From Lachnospiraceae bacterium (GTDB lineage Bacteria; Bacillota; Clostridia; Lachnospirales; Lachnospiraceae): 64,000 bases of DNA. The position numbers were made by a program, and so were the translations under genes. Positions 35,494 to 43,584 of the stretch are shown piece by piece. The notes beneath the pieces are model-generated. The model searched no databases. It saw only the letters and a list, made by a program, of their open reading frames with translations, and was not told where the DNA came from. Where the stretch lies: positions 1-64,000 of the forward strand of contig JAFXFO010000017.1 of NCBI GenBank assembly GCA_017520425.1, written 5' to 3'. Positions within the stretch are counted from its first letter, which is position 1; every line of letters starts with the position of its first letter.

Positions 35494-36079
35494 TAGTAAG
35501 TCATTATAGTGCAAGTATTTTAGTCAGCCCGACCCTTTTTGTGAGGTTTTGGGCCGATTTCTATTATTATGGGGCGATGATTGTAAGAGACAAGCAGGAA
35601 AACTAAGCCCAAATTACAAAAGTAGAAAAATTGGCTTAGTTTTCTCAGTGACAGAAGGAAGAAAAGCAGGAAAAACTAAGCCAAAATCTCAAAAACAGAA
35701 AAACTGGCTTAGTTTCCCCTATGAAAGAAGGAAGAAAAGCAGGAAAAGTTAAGCCAAAAACCCAGAAATCGAAAAATTGGCTTAGTTTTCTCAGTGACAG
35801 AAGGAAGAAAAGCAGGAAAAACTAAACCAAAATCTCAGAAATCGAAAAATTGGCTTAGTTTTCCCAGTGGGAAAAGGAAGAAAAGCAGTAGAAACTAAGC
35901 CAAAATCTCAGAAATCGAAAAATTGGCTTAGTTTTCCCAGTGACAGAAGGAAGAAAAGCAGAAAAAAATCATCCCAAATGTATAAAAAGCAGGATTTGGG
36001 ATGAAATGTAAGGGCGCCCGGGCAGGGCGCAAGTATTTATTTATGGATATTCAGAATGGAAGGATAATCATTCAAAGAC
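35494..36079. other. Intergenic region carrying a minisatellite
   Basis: A 586-base gap without a supported gene. It holds the 73-bp tandem repeat (about 35594-35963), then a separate inverted repeat TCATCCCAAAT/ATTTGGGATGA (35969-36004) with a 14-base loop, and a GC-rich patch near 36011-36030. The first 90 bases show nothing clear. Confidence 0.8.
35594..35963 (+). repeat. Five-copy 73-bp tandem repeat with internal hairpins
   Basis: The word TGGCTTAG recurs at 35632, 35705, 35778, 35851 and 35924, exactly 73 bases apart each time. Each unit is roughly AACTAAGCCAA, a 20-base A-rich loop, TTGGCTTAGTTTT, then a spacer with CAGTGACAGAAGGAAGAAAAGCAG. The arms pair with changes on one side in copies 3 and 4. 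A T run follows each stem, as in a terminator. The period is not a multiple of three, so it does not encode a protein repeat. Confidence 0.93.
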
Positions 36080-36799
36080 CTAGAAATAATATAAATTATT
36101 ATACTTCATGGGTAATCCGTCCCGATACAGATGGGAGTCATTGGACAGGGTCAATATTTGGGGAGTGGTCAAACCGTCAGCACCTTCCGGAAAATAGATG
36201 ACCGTCATACCGGTATGGCACATTTCAAACTGTGTCAGGCAAATGGGATAGGGGATATCCAGCAAAGCACTGAAAAATCCCACACCAAAGTGATGGTGGG
36301 CAAAGAGGGCGATGCGTTCCTCGTTGGGCTTTAAGATTTGATAGGTACCGCTTTCCTTAATATGCTGATAGCCCAGGGAGAATAAAAACTTGTCCGTTTC
36401 TTCCTGTATTCTCTGGAAGCCGCCTTCCCAATTACAGTCCGGCAGGTCCGGATGGGTGTACCAGTGAAATCCTAATTTACGCATACCTGAGGAAGCCATG
36501 AGGCGGCGGTTTTCCAGCTTGGCGATAGCCCATATGCGGTCCCCGTTTTCATCGATAATCGAAAAATCATCATAGGCATGACCTTCGTTGGCGAAGTCCA
36601 GCAGGGTCATGTCTTTTTTCAGCATTTCACAAAGAGGTTTGGCGGTCTGCTTAGCGCGGGTAGAGGTGGATGCATAGATACGGTCCACTCCATATAAACT
36701 GAGGCGTTTTGCTACGGATTCGGCCTGTCGTTCTCCCAGAGGAGTCAGCTGGTCCGGATGGTAAATAGGGTCGCCGTGACGTACATAAAAAAGAAGCAT
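36080..36799 (-). CDS. Histidine phosphatase (phosphoglycerate-mutase-like)
   Basis: Protein of 239 residues with the RHG motif at 7-9 (catalytic His8), the STSTRAKQTA phosphate-binding block near 44-53 and a second catalytic His in FAHHHFG near 185. Such enzymes remove phosphate from sugars, nucleotides or proteins; the substrate is not indicated. AAGGGAGG precedes the ATG by about 11 bases. The gene is transcribed alone toward the minisatellite, which may therefore contribute to its 3' end. Confidence 0.88.
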   Translation of the reverse strand: MLLFYVRHGDPIYHPDQLTPLGERQAESVAKRLSLYGVDRIYASTSTRAKQTAKPLCEMLKKDMTLLDFANEGHAYDDFSIIDENGDRIWAIAKLENRRLMASSGMRKLGFHWYTHPDLPDCNWEGGFQRIQEETDKFLFSLGYQHIKESGTYQILKPNEERIALFAHHHFGVGFFSALLDIPYPICLTQFEMCHTGMTVIYFPEGADGLTTPQILTLSNDSHLYRDGLPMKYNNLYYF

Positions 36800-37008
36800 A
36801 GGGGGGGTCCTCCCTTCGGGTGTAAGTAGTAATCTATCTTTGACAAAAGTGTAGCATAAGCCATACTGCCTTTCAATACCAATCCGATTACTATTCAGAG
36901 CCCCATTTGCAAAATCGCAGTTAATTACAAAACCAATTGTAAGAAGCCTTGAAAACGAGTATAATTATCTTAATGTGGGTAAATGTACCCAAAAGTTCGG
37001 AGGATGGC

Positions 37009-39798
37009 ATGAGCAGGTTTAAGGGCATTCGTTTCAAAGGAGAGTTTCGTAATTATCAGCAGAGAGTGCTGAACAATGTGGACAAATATCTGGAAGACGG
37101 TAAAATCCATATCGTGGCGGCGCCGGGAAGCGGTAAGACGGTGCTGGGTCTGGAGTTGATACGAAGACTGGGCGAGCCCTGTCTGATTCTGTCTCCTACT
37201 ACGGCCATTCGGGACCAGTGGAGCCAGCGTTTCAGGGAGATGTTTTTACATGATGAAAGTCGGTTCGAAGAGCTTTTTTCTACGGATTTACATCATCCGA
37301 AGCTGATTAACTCCATCACCTATCAGGCCCTTTATATGGCTATGGAACGCATATCGGAAGTGGCAGAAGGTGAGGTAGACTGCTCAGATATTGATTTGTT
37401 CAGAGTACTCAGAAAGCAGGGGATTAAGACCATTTGTCTGGATGAGGCCCATCATTTGAAAAATGAGTGGCAGAAGGCCTTAGAGCGATTCTTAAACCGA
37501 TTGGAGGGCGGCATGACAAGGATTTGCTTGACTGCCACACCGCCTTATGATGCGGATATTAATGAGTGGACCAGATATTACAATATTTGCGGGGATATCG
37601 ACGAGGAGATTTTCGTACCGGAGATGGTGGCTCAGGGGAATTTGTGCCCTCATCAGGATTATGTGTATTTTAACTATCCTTCCCCTCAGGAGGAGAAGGC
37701 CTTTTTGGAGCATAAGGCCCATGTACAGGCAGTGCTTCAGGAAGTAGGGGAGCTGGAATGTATAGAAGAGGTGGCAGAGGTCATTGGCAGGTGGGATCAT
37801 CGAATGAATTATGCTTTAGATATGCTTAAAAACCATCGGGAGGAGCTGGAAGCCCTACTGGTTCTTTTGAAATATTACGGCTATCTTACCGACAAGAAGC
37901 AGGTCCGCAGGGTTATGGGCCGTAAAGAATTGCCTGCGCCCTCGGAAGCCTATTTTGAGAAAGCAATACAGTTTATATTAAATGAAAAAGACGAATTCCA
38001 TATTGCTGATGAAGAAGTGGAGAAGCTGATAAGAGTCTTAAGAAAGCATCAGGTATATCAGAAAAAGAGAGTCCGCCTGACGCTTACGGAAACGCTTCGT
38101 AAGGACCTGATATCTTCTGTGGGCAAATTAAAGAGCATTGCGGATATTACCACTCACGAATATCATACCCTGGGAAAGGATTTGCGGATGCTGATATTGG
38201 CAGACTATAATCGGGGAACCAAGGAGAATTTAAGCAAAATCGGGACGGAGGAGTCCTTCCATGATGTTAGCGTAGTCAGTATCTTTGAGACCCTGCGAAG
38301 ACTGGATGAAACCATGAAAATCGCTGTTTTATCCGGAAGTCTGATTTTCCTGCCCGAAGATTTAGTGCCGGAGGGCACCATGTTGATGACGGAGCCGTTG
38401 GGGGATACGGGCTATGTAAGTGTGGAAATGATGGGGTCCAACCGGGACCGAATCCAGCTGGTAGGCAGTCTGTTCCGGGAAGGTAAGCTTCAGGTACTCA
38501 TAGGAACCAAGGCGCTATTAGGCGAAGGCTGGGACGAGCCAAGCATCAATGCCCTGATTCTGGCCAGTTTCGTAGGCACCTTCGTGTCCTCCAATCAAAT
38601 GCGTGGCCGTGCCATCCGTGTGAATCCGGCAGACCCGGACAAAACCGCCAATATCTGGCATTTAGTAACGCTGGAGCCCAAGGAGGTGGTGAAGGAAACG
38701 GCCTTGGAGCGTTTGGCAGCAGCTATAGATGGGGAAAGAGAATCCTTACAGGGATGTGATTATGATGTGGTGAAGCAGCGCTTTGAAACCTTTATGGCAC
38801 CCCATTATGAAACCGGAGAAATCCAAAGCGGCATAGACAGACTGACCCTGATTCGGCCCCCCTTTGATGCCAACGGCATCTTACGTATCAATCGGGAAAT
38901 GCTGGAAAAGTCCGAGGACAGGAAGGCCATGAGTAGCATGTGGAGGAACCAGCTGGTGGAGAATTCCTGCCAGGTGGTAGTACAAACCAAGCTGCCTTTG
39001 GAGAATCGCCTGCCCACCTCCGGATATTTGATAAAATATTGGAGTATTGTCTATGGTATAGCAATTTTAATACTGATTTTTTGGCCAAAGTTGTCTCTTG
39101 GTTTTTTTACATCTGCTTTTTTTGAAGGGAGAGGTATCTTGGGAAAGACAATATTAGGTTTGTTTGGCAGTATCTTGTGGTACCCATGGATTGCTGCCTT
39201 GATTTTGCTTGTTTCTGTATTGTGGCTTCCCAGAACCATCCGGGCCATCAAGAGCCTGTTTTACAATCGGACCCCCTTAACCGCTTTAGAAAGCGTAAGC
39301 CAAAATCTGGTGAAAACCTTGAAGGAGTGTAAATTGATTGCACCGGGAGCTTCCGTGGAAGTGGTGAAGTCAAAAGACTCAGACAAAGCGGCAAACATAC
39401 AGCTTCAAAATGCTTCCATGCATGACCAGAATGTGTTCAACACGGCCATACGGGAGCTACTGGCACCCATCGATAAGCCCCGTTATCTGCTGACACCGAA
39501 GGCGGGTAGTGTAAAGAAGCCGTATCTGCATGCTTTGGCTTGTCCCTCAATCATCGGCAAAAGAAAAGAGTATGTAGCCATATTAGAAAAGCATTTGGGA
39601 AAAAGCCTGGTGGGTTTGGAAGCGGTTTATACCGGTAGCGAGAGAGGCCGGAAGTCTTTGCATCGTTTTATGGAAGCCCGGTTTACGGATAAAAAGAAGG
39701 AACTGCCCCTATTGGAGGGGGAGACCAAGTATGTGGTGGTGAAAAATGCGCCACAGCTTCTGTTGGAGGATAAGGGAGAACCTAAGACCAAACAGTAA
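37009..39798 (+). CDS. SF2 DEAH helicase with two membrane spans
   Basis: Protein of 929 residues. The helicase core carries Walker A APGSGKT (38-44), DEAH (145-148), TATPP (175-179), motif V-like LLGEGWDEPSINALIL (503-518) and motif VI QMRGRAIR (530-537). A large helical insert (about 225-430) splits the two RecA-like domains. Two strong membrane spans follow at about 677-704 and 712-740, then a 180-residue cytosolic domain (VGLEAVYTGSERGRKSLHRF). Membrane helicases of this kind are rare. The ATG at 37009 follows GGAGG; an upstream in-frame ATG lacks a ribosome site. A second, degenerate copy lies 13 bases downstream, so the two are co-expressed. Confidence 0.88.
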   Translation: MSRFKGIRFKGEFRNYQQRVLNNVDKYLEDGKIHIVAAPGSGKTVLGLELIRRLGEPCLILSPTTAIRDQWSQRFREMFLHDESRFEELFSTDLHHPKLINSITYQALYMAMERISEVAEGEVDCSDIDLFRVLRKQGIKTICLDEAHHLKNEWQKALERFLNRLEGGMTRICLTATPPYDADINEWTRYYNICGDIDEEIFVPEMVAQGNLCPHQDYVYFNYPSPQEEKAFLEHKAHVQAVLQEVGELECIEEVAEVIGRWDHRMNYALDMLKNHREELEALLVLLKYYGYLTDKKQVRRVMGRKELPAPSEAYFEKAIQFILNEKDEFHIADEEVEKLIRVLRKHQVYQKKRVRLTLTETLRKDLISSVGKLKSIADITTHEYHTLGKDLRMLILADYNRGTKENLSKIGTEESFHDVSVVSIFETLRRLDETMKIAVLSGSLIFLPEDLVPEGTMLMTEPLGDTGYVSVEMMGSNRDRIQLVGSLFREGKLQVLIGTKALLGEGWDEPSINALILASFVGTFVSSNQMRGRAIRVNPADPDKTANIWHLVTLEPKEVVKETALERLAAAIDGERESLQGCDYDVVKQRFETFMAPHYETGEIQSGIDRLTLIRPPFDANGILRINREMLEKSEDRKAMSSMWRNQLVENSCQVVVQTKLPLENRLPTSGYLIKYWSIVYGIAILILIFWPKLSLGFFTSAFFEGRGILGKTILGLFGSILWYPWIAALILLVSVLWLPRTIRAIKSLFYNRTPLTALESVSQNLVKTLKECKLIAPGASVEVVKSKDSDKAANIQLQNASMHDQNVFNTAIRELLAPIDKPRYLLTPKAGSVKKPYLHALACPSIIGKRKEYVAILEKHLGKSLVGLEAVYTGSERGRKSLHRFMEARFTDKKKELPLLEGETKYVVVKNAPQLLLEDKGEPKTKQ

Positions 39799-39811
39799 GT
39801 GGGAGGTAGTC

Positions 39812-41722
39812 ATGAATATATATGAGGGAGTTGCATTTCGAGGAACCTTTCGGGACTATCAGCAGAGGGTTCTGGATCATGCGAATCAGTATATTACAGA
39901 GGGCAAACTGAATATTGTCATGCCCCCGGGAGGCGGCAAGACCATCCTGGGACTGGAATTGATACGTGGTATTGGGGAGGCTTGTCTGATTATTTCGCCC
40001 ACGGATGCTACCAGGGATTATTGGGGGAAGCAGCTTGGGGAGCATTTTGTGGAAGAGGAAAGCCGGTTCCAAGAGCTTTTTTCCACGGATTTGGACCGGC
40101 CGAAGGTTATAAACGCCCTGACCTATGAGGAATTGGAGGACTGTATGGAGTCCTATGCTTCCGATGGGGAGAAAAAGACCGTGAAGCTTCGCAGAATGAT
40201 GCGGGATGGTAGGATTCATACCATTTGTCTGGATGAACCCCATCATCTGAAGCCGGAATGCCTTGCGGCCTTAGGAAAAATGCAGGAGGCACTGGAGAAG
40301 GATGTGAAAATTATAAGTCTTACCACCACTCCGCCCTGCGCCTACGAGGAAGCAGAACAGCAACGTTTCTTGGAGGTATGCGGAGAGGTTGATACCAGAA
40401 TATGGGCATGGGAATTGGTGGCGGAAAAGGTGCTTTGCCCCCATCAGGATTATATGTATTTTAATATGCCCTCAGAGGAGGATATTGCCCTTTTGAAAGA
40501 GCACTTGGAGAGGGTAGGGCTGGCTTTAAGGGAACTGGGACAGTTTGCTTGTGTGCAGTCGTCTGTCAAAACAGCCAACCGCAGGAAGAGCAGGTGGTCT
40601 TATGCATATAATCAGCAGCATGATACCATTAAAAGTCAGGCACCGGAGGTTTATCTTCCGATTTTGCAGCTGTTACGGTACTATGGCATGAAAATCAAAC
40701 GGTCCTATGCCAAGAGCCTGACCGGACAGAAGGAATTACCCCCCATACAAATAAAGGATATCCAGACTGCGTTACAATATATCATGGATCATGAAGATAT
40801 TTTGAAGCAAAACAGGAAGACCTTTATACAGGTTTTTAAGAAATACGATTTGTACCGGGACGACAGAATACAGCTGGTGCCGGAAGAGTTGATGCATCAG
40901 GTATTTTCGGCTTCCGGGGAGAAGCTTCAAAGTATCGATAAACTTATGACCGAGGAGTATCAGAATTTAGGTAAGGATTTGAGACTTTTCGTGTTTGCCC
41001 AAGAGTTGCAGGAATCTATTTTTGAAACACTCAGGCTACAGGAGATGAAGATAGCCGTGTTTACGGAAGACCTGCAGATTTTACCCATGTTTGAAGAGCT
41101 GCAGGGTACCATGATGCGAATGGACCCATTGGGAGATACAGGTTATGGCAAGGTGGAATTCTTTGGCGGTATGCAGGATGCGGTGGATTTGGTCAGGGAA
41201 ATGTTCCGGGAAGGCAAAATACAGGTAATCATAGGAAATGAGGCTATTCTGAAAGAGGATTGGAAGGACAATCCCATTAATACGCTGATTCTGCCCGGTT
41301 TTTCTAAAGACTTTATCCGTCCCCATACCATGCGGGGAATAGCCCTTCATGCAGAGCCGGATTATCCGGAAAAGTGTGTGAATATCTGGCATTTGACCAC
41401 ATTGTTGCCGGAGGATATGTTGTATAATATAGAGTCATCCACCGGAATGGTTGTCAATGAAATTCAGTGCAGTCTTTTGGGCGCTTATGATTTTGAAATG
41501 GTTAAAAACAGGTTTCAGTTGTTTATGGAGCCGGACCAAGGCATCGGTGGGTCAGAACGTGCTGTTAACAGAGTGGTATTATGCGGCCCCGCCTTTAAGA
41601 GGGTGGAGCTGCCGGCCGTAAATCGGCAAATGCTGCAGTTTGCTGCAGATCGGGACAAGACATGCAAGTTATGGGAGGAGAAAATAAATTGGCTGGGAAA
41701 TATACTTGGAAAACAACATTAA
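39812..41722 (+). CDS. Degenerate SF2 helicase paralogue
   Basis: Protein of 636 residues, homologous to the previous gene over the whole core: FRGTFRDYQQRVL, Walker A PPGGGKT (38-44), the insert and CPHQDYMYFN. Key changes: DEAH is DEPH (141-144), the TAT motif is TTT, and motif VI QMRGRAIR reads TMRGIALH, losing the arginine finger and the Gln. Walker A is kept, so it may bind but probably cannot hydrolyse ATP as a helicase. The membrane spans and C-terminal domain of the first protein are missing. ATG 39812 follows GGGAGG. The next gene overlaps its end. It may be a regulatory subunit of the first helicase. Confidence 0.83.
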   Translation: MNIYEGVAFRGTFRDYQQRVLDHANQYITEGKLNIVMPPGGGKTILGLELIRGIGEACLIISPTDATRDYWGKQLGEHFVEEESRFQELFSTDLDRPKVINALTYEELEDCMESYASDGEKKTVKLRRMMRDGRIHTICLDEPHHLKPECLAALGKMQEALEKDVKIISLTTTPPCAYEEAEQQRFLEVCGEVDTRIWAWELVAEKVLCPHQDYMYFNMPSEEDIALLKEHLERVGLALRELGQFACVQSSVKTANRRKSRWSYAYNQQHDTIKSQAPEVYLPILQLLRYYGMKIKRSYAKSLTGQKELPPIQIKDIQTALQYIMDHEDILKQNRKTFIQVFKKYDLYRDDRIQLVPEELMHQVFSASGEKLQSIDKLMTEEYQNLGKDLRLFVFAQELQESIFETLRLQEMKIAVFTEDLQILPMFEELQGTMMRMDPLGDTGYGKVEFFGGMQDAVDLVREMFREGKIQVIIGNEAILKEDWKDNPINTLILPGFSKDFIRPHTMRGIALHAEPDYPEKCVNIWHLTTLLPEDMLYNIESSTGMVVNEIQCSLLGAYDFEMVKNRFQLFMEPDQGIGGSERAVNRVVLCGPAFKRVELPAVNRQMLQFAADRDKTCKLWEEKINWLGNILGKQH

Positions 41723-42351
41723 AAGAAATGAAATATCAGGTGTGGCGTCACCATGTGGAACATCATACAGATACGCCGGAGTATAAAGGCTTTCTGAAGT
41801 GGATGCTTCCGGCGGTCCTAATCTTCCTATTCGTTCCCATGCTGGTATTTCCTTTTATGATAGCTTTCGATTGGCCGGGGACTGTGAAGCTGATTCTTGT
41901 GGCGGTATGGATTCTGTATCCGGGGATTGCATTTCCCTGTGCCCTGGTTCGCAGAAAAAGGATTCAGAGAATGGCGCTGAGCATCCCCATGGGAGAAGAG
42001 CAGGTAGAAGTGGTACATTTGGAAACGCCGGAGGAGCTGGACTTTATCTATGAGACCAACGGCATCATATACCGATTATTACAGGAGCCGGATGCAGAAT
42101 TTTGTAATATCCTTTACAACTGGTACCACAATATGGAGGTCCTTAAGGATGGTAAGCTGATTTTGTATGTGGCAGATACGGCCATGTTTGTTGAGAAGTT
42201 TCAGATAGAGGTTCCCAATATACAATTGACGCCCAAGGTAGCAGGGGTCTTCTGTAAGGACCTAAATGTGGAAAGTGAAGAGGAATTTGCGAGAAAGGCG
42301 AAATTCGGCATAAAGATTTTCTGCCTGACTGCTAAGGATATCAGAAGATAA
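41689..42351 (+). CDS. Two-span membrane protein of the helicase operon
   Basis: Protein of 220 residues with two spans (about 38-60 and 66-86) and a C-terminal cytosolic domain of about 130 residues that begins after the basic stretch RRKRIQRM. The start is TTG 41689, 8 bases after GGAGGAG, inside the end of the helicase-paralogue gene (34-base overlap); upstream in-frame ATGs lack a ribosome site. The family is not recognised. The degenerate helicase lacks spans, so this protein could supply its membrane anchor. Twelve bases separate it from the acyltransferase gene. Confidence 0.65.
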   Translation: MAGKYTWKTTLKEMKYQVWRHHVEHHTDTPEYKGFLKWMLPAVLIFLFVPMLVFPFMIAFDWPGTVKLILVAVWILYPGIAFPCALVRRKRIQRMALSIPMGEEQVEVVHLETPEELDFIYETNGIIYRLLQEPDAEFCNILYNWYHNMEVLKDGKLILYVADTAMFVEKFQIEVPNIQLTPKVAGVFCKDLNVESEEEFARKAKFGIKIFCLTAKDIRR

Positions 42352-42362
42352 GGGGAGGAAAA

Positions 42363-43508
42363 ATGGATAAGCTGGTTTATTTATATTACATAGCGCTGAT
42401 AGTGATTTTATTATGGGGAGACAGGGTTTATAAGAAAAATACCTGGAATGAGGAGTTTATGAGCCTTTCCCAGACCAAATATATACAAGGTTTTCTCGCC
42501 ATATGTGTCATGTTGCACCATGCAGGACAGAAGACCTGCGCACCCTGGCATGACCCTAAGTATACGGTACACGGATTGGATTTCTTCGTAAATATCGGAT
42601 ATTTGTTTGTGTCGGTGTTTTTGTTCTGTTCCGGCTACGGTCTGTACAAAAGCTATAAGCAGAAGGAGAATTATTTGCAGGGGTTTGTAAAAAGAAGGAT
42701 TCTGCCTCTGGTGCTGGCATACTACTCCACCGGGCTAATCTTCTTCGTGGTAAGACTCCTTATGGGCCAAAAGATGAGTGTGCCCCTGATGCTTTGCTAT
42801 CTGTCCGGGGTTATGCTTTGCAATCCCAATGCCTGGTTCGTGATTGCCCTGCCTATTTTCTATCTGGGCTTTTATCTGGCATTTAAGTTCATTAAGAAAG
42901 ACGGTTGGGCCTTGTTTGCCACTATTTTCTGGGTATTTTTATATACATTACTGGGTACCCTTGTTGACCATAATAACTTTTGGCTGTGCGGGGAATGGTG
43001 GTACAATTCCGTACATTTATTCAGCATCGGTTTACTCTACGCCCGCTTTGAACAGCCGGTGACAGAGCATGTGAAGAAGCATTACCGCTTATACCTGACA
43101 CTGTCTGTTATAGGACTGGCTGTTTTCTATTTCCTTTCCCTGGCGGCACAGGGCATTTTCTCCTACTATGGCGAAAACTGGAACGCCCCGGACAAGGTAC
43201 AGCGCAGATGGATTTGTCTGCTAAGTCAGCAGGCCGCATCCTGTGCCTTCGTGTTCATGGTATTCTTACTCAACATGAAGATAAAGCTTGGCAACAAGGT
43301 GCTTGGATTTATGGGTGCTTTGACGCTGGAGTTTTATTTGATTCACGGTCTCTTCGTAGATTTGTTCGGCTTTGACTTCCTGGAGATCCGTCCCAGCCTC
43401 TATTATATCCGTAACGTGGCTTTGTATTTGCTGGTGGTGATTGTGCTGTCCGTGCCGGCAGCAGTGCTTTTGCAGAAGGTACATAATGCAATTTTGAGAA
43501 AAAAATAA
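42363..43508 (+). CDS. Acyltransferase-3 family membrane protein
   Basis: Protein of 381 residues with about ten membrane spans, matching the acyltransferase-3 family that transfers acyl groups to sugars in polysaccharides, peptidoglycan or lipids. Family-like elements are YIQGFLAICVMLHHAGQ with the conserved His, FLFCSGYGLYKSY and the late LEFYLIHGLF. The gene follows the helicase-associated membrane protein with a 11-base gap. It might be co-transcribed, though its function is unrelated to helicases. Confidence 0.88.
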   Translation: MDKLVYLYYIALIVILLWGDRVYKKNTWNEEFMSLSQTKYIQGFLAICVMLHHAGQKTCAPWHDPKYTVHGLDFFVNIGYLFVSVFLFCSGYGLYKSYKQKENYLQGFVKRRILPLVLAYYSTGLIFFVVRLLMGQKMSVPLMLCYLSGVMLCNPNAWFVIALPIFYLGFYLAFKFIKKDGWALFATIFWVFLYTLLGTLVDHNNFWLCGEWWYNSVHLFSIGLLYARFEQPVTEHVKKHYRLYLTLSVIGLAVFYFLSLAAQGIFSYYGENWNAPDKVQRRWICLLSQQAASCAFVFMVFLLNMKIKLGNKVLGFMGALTLEFYLIHGLFVDLFGFDFLEIRPSLYYIRNVALYLLVVIVLSVPAAVLLQKVHNAILRKK

Positions 43509-43514
43509 AATTTT

Positions 43515-43549
43515 TGAAACCTTTTCAGAAGCTTCACGCTCTATATAGG
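43515..43549 (+). promoter_or_regulatory. Candidate ECF-type promoter of the sigma factor gene
   Basis: TGAAACCTTTT (43515-43525) and GCTCTATATAGG (43538-43549) have the TGAAAC/-10 arrangement of ECF sigma promoters and directly precede an ECF sigma gene. It is probably autoregulated. The pattern is from memory of clostridial ECF promoters. Confidence 0.5.
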
Positions 43550-43584
43550 TGAAGACCTTAAAAAGGAGCATGAAAGGAGAAATC

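Noticed and set aside
35549..35752. An open frame of 67 codons with lysine-rich content at the start of the minisatellite
   Set aside because: It has no ribosome site, and the 73-base period shifts frame with each copy, so the repeat cannot be translated as a protein repeat.
35594..35963. The tandem repeat as a CRISPR array
   Set aside because: The period contains no variable spacers; loop and spacer sequences are nearly the same in all five units, and no cas gene is near.
36080..36799. The histidine phosphatase as a second glycolytic phosphoglycerate mutase
   Set aside because: The length and motifs fit the broad phosphatase family; gpmI is present and the cofactor-dependent mutase signature is not seen.
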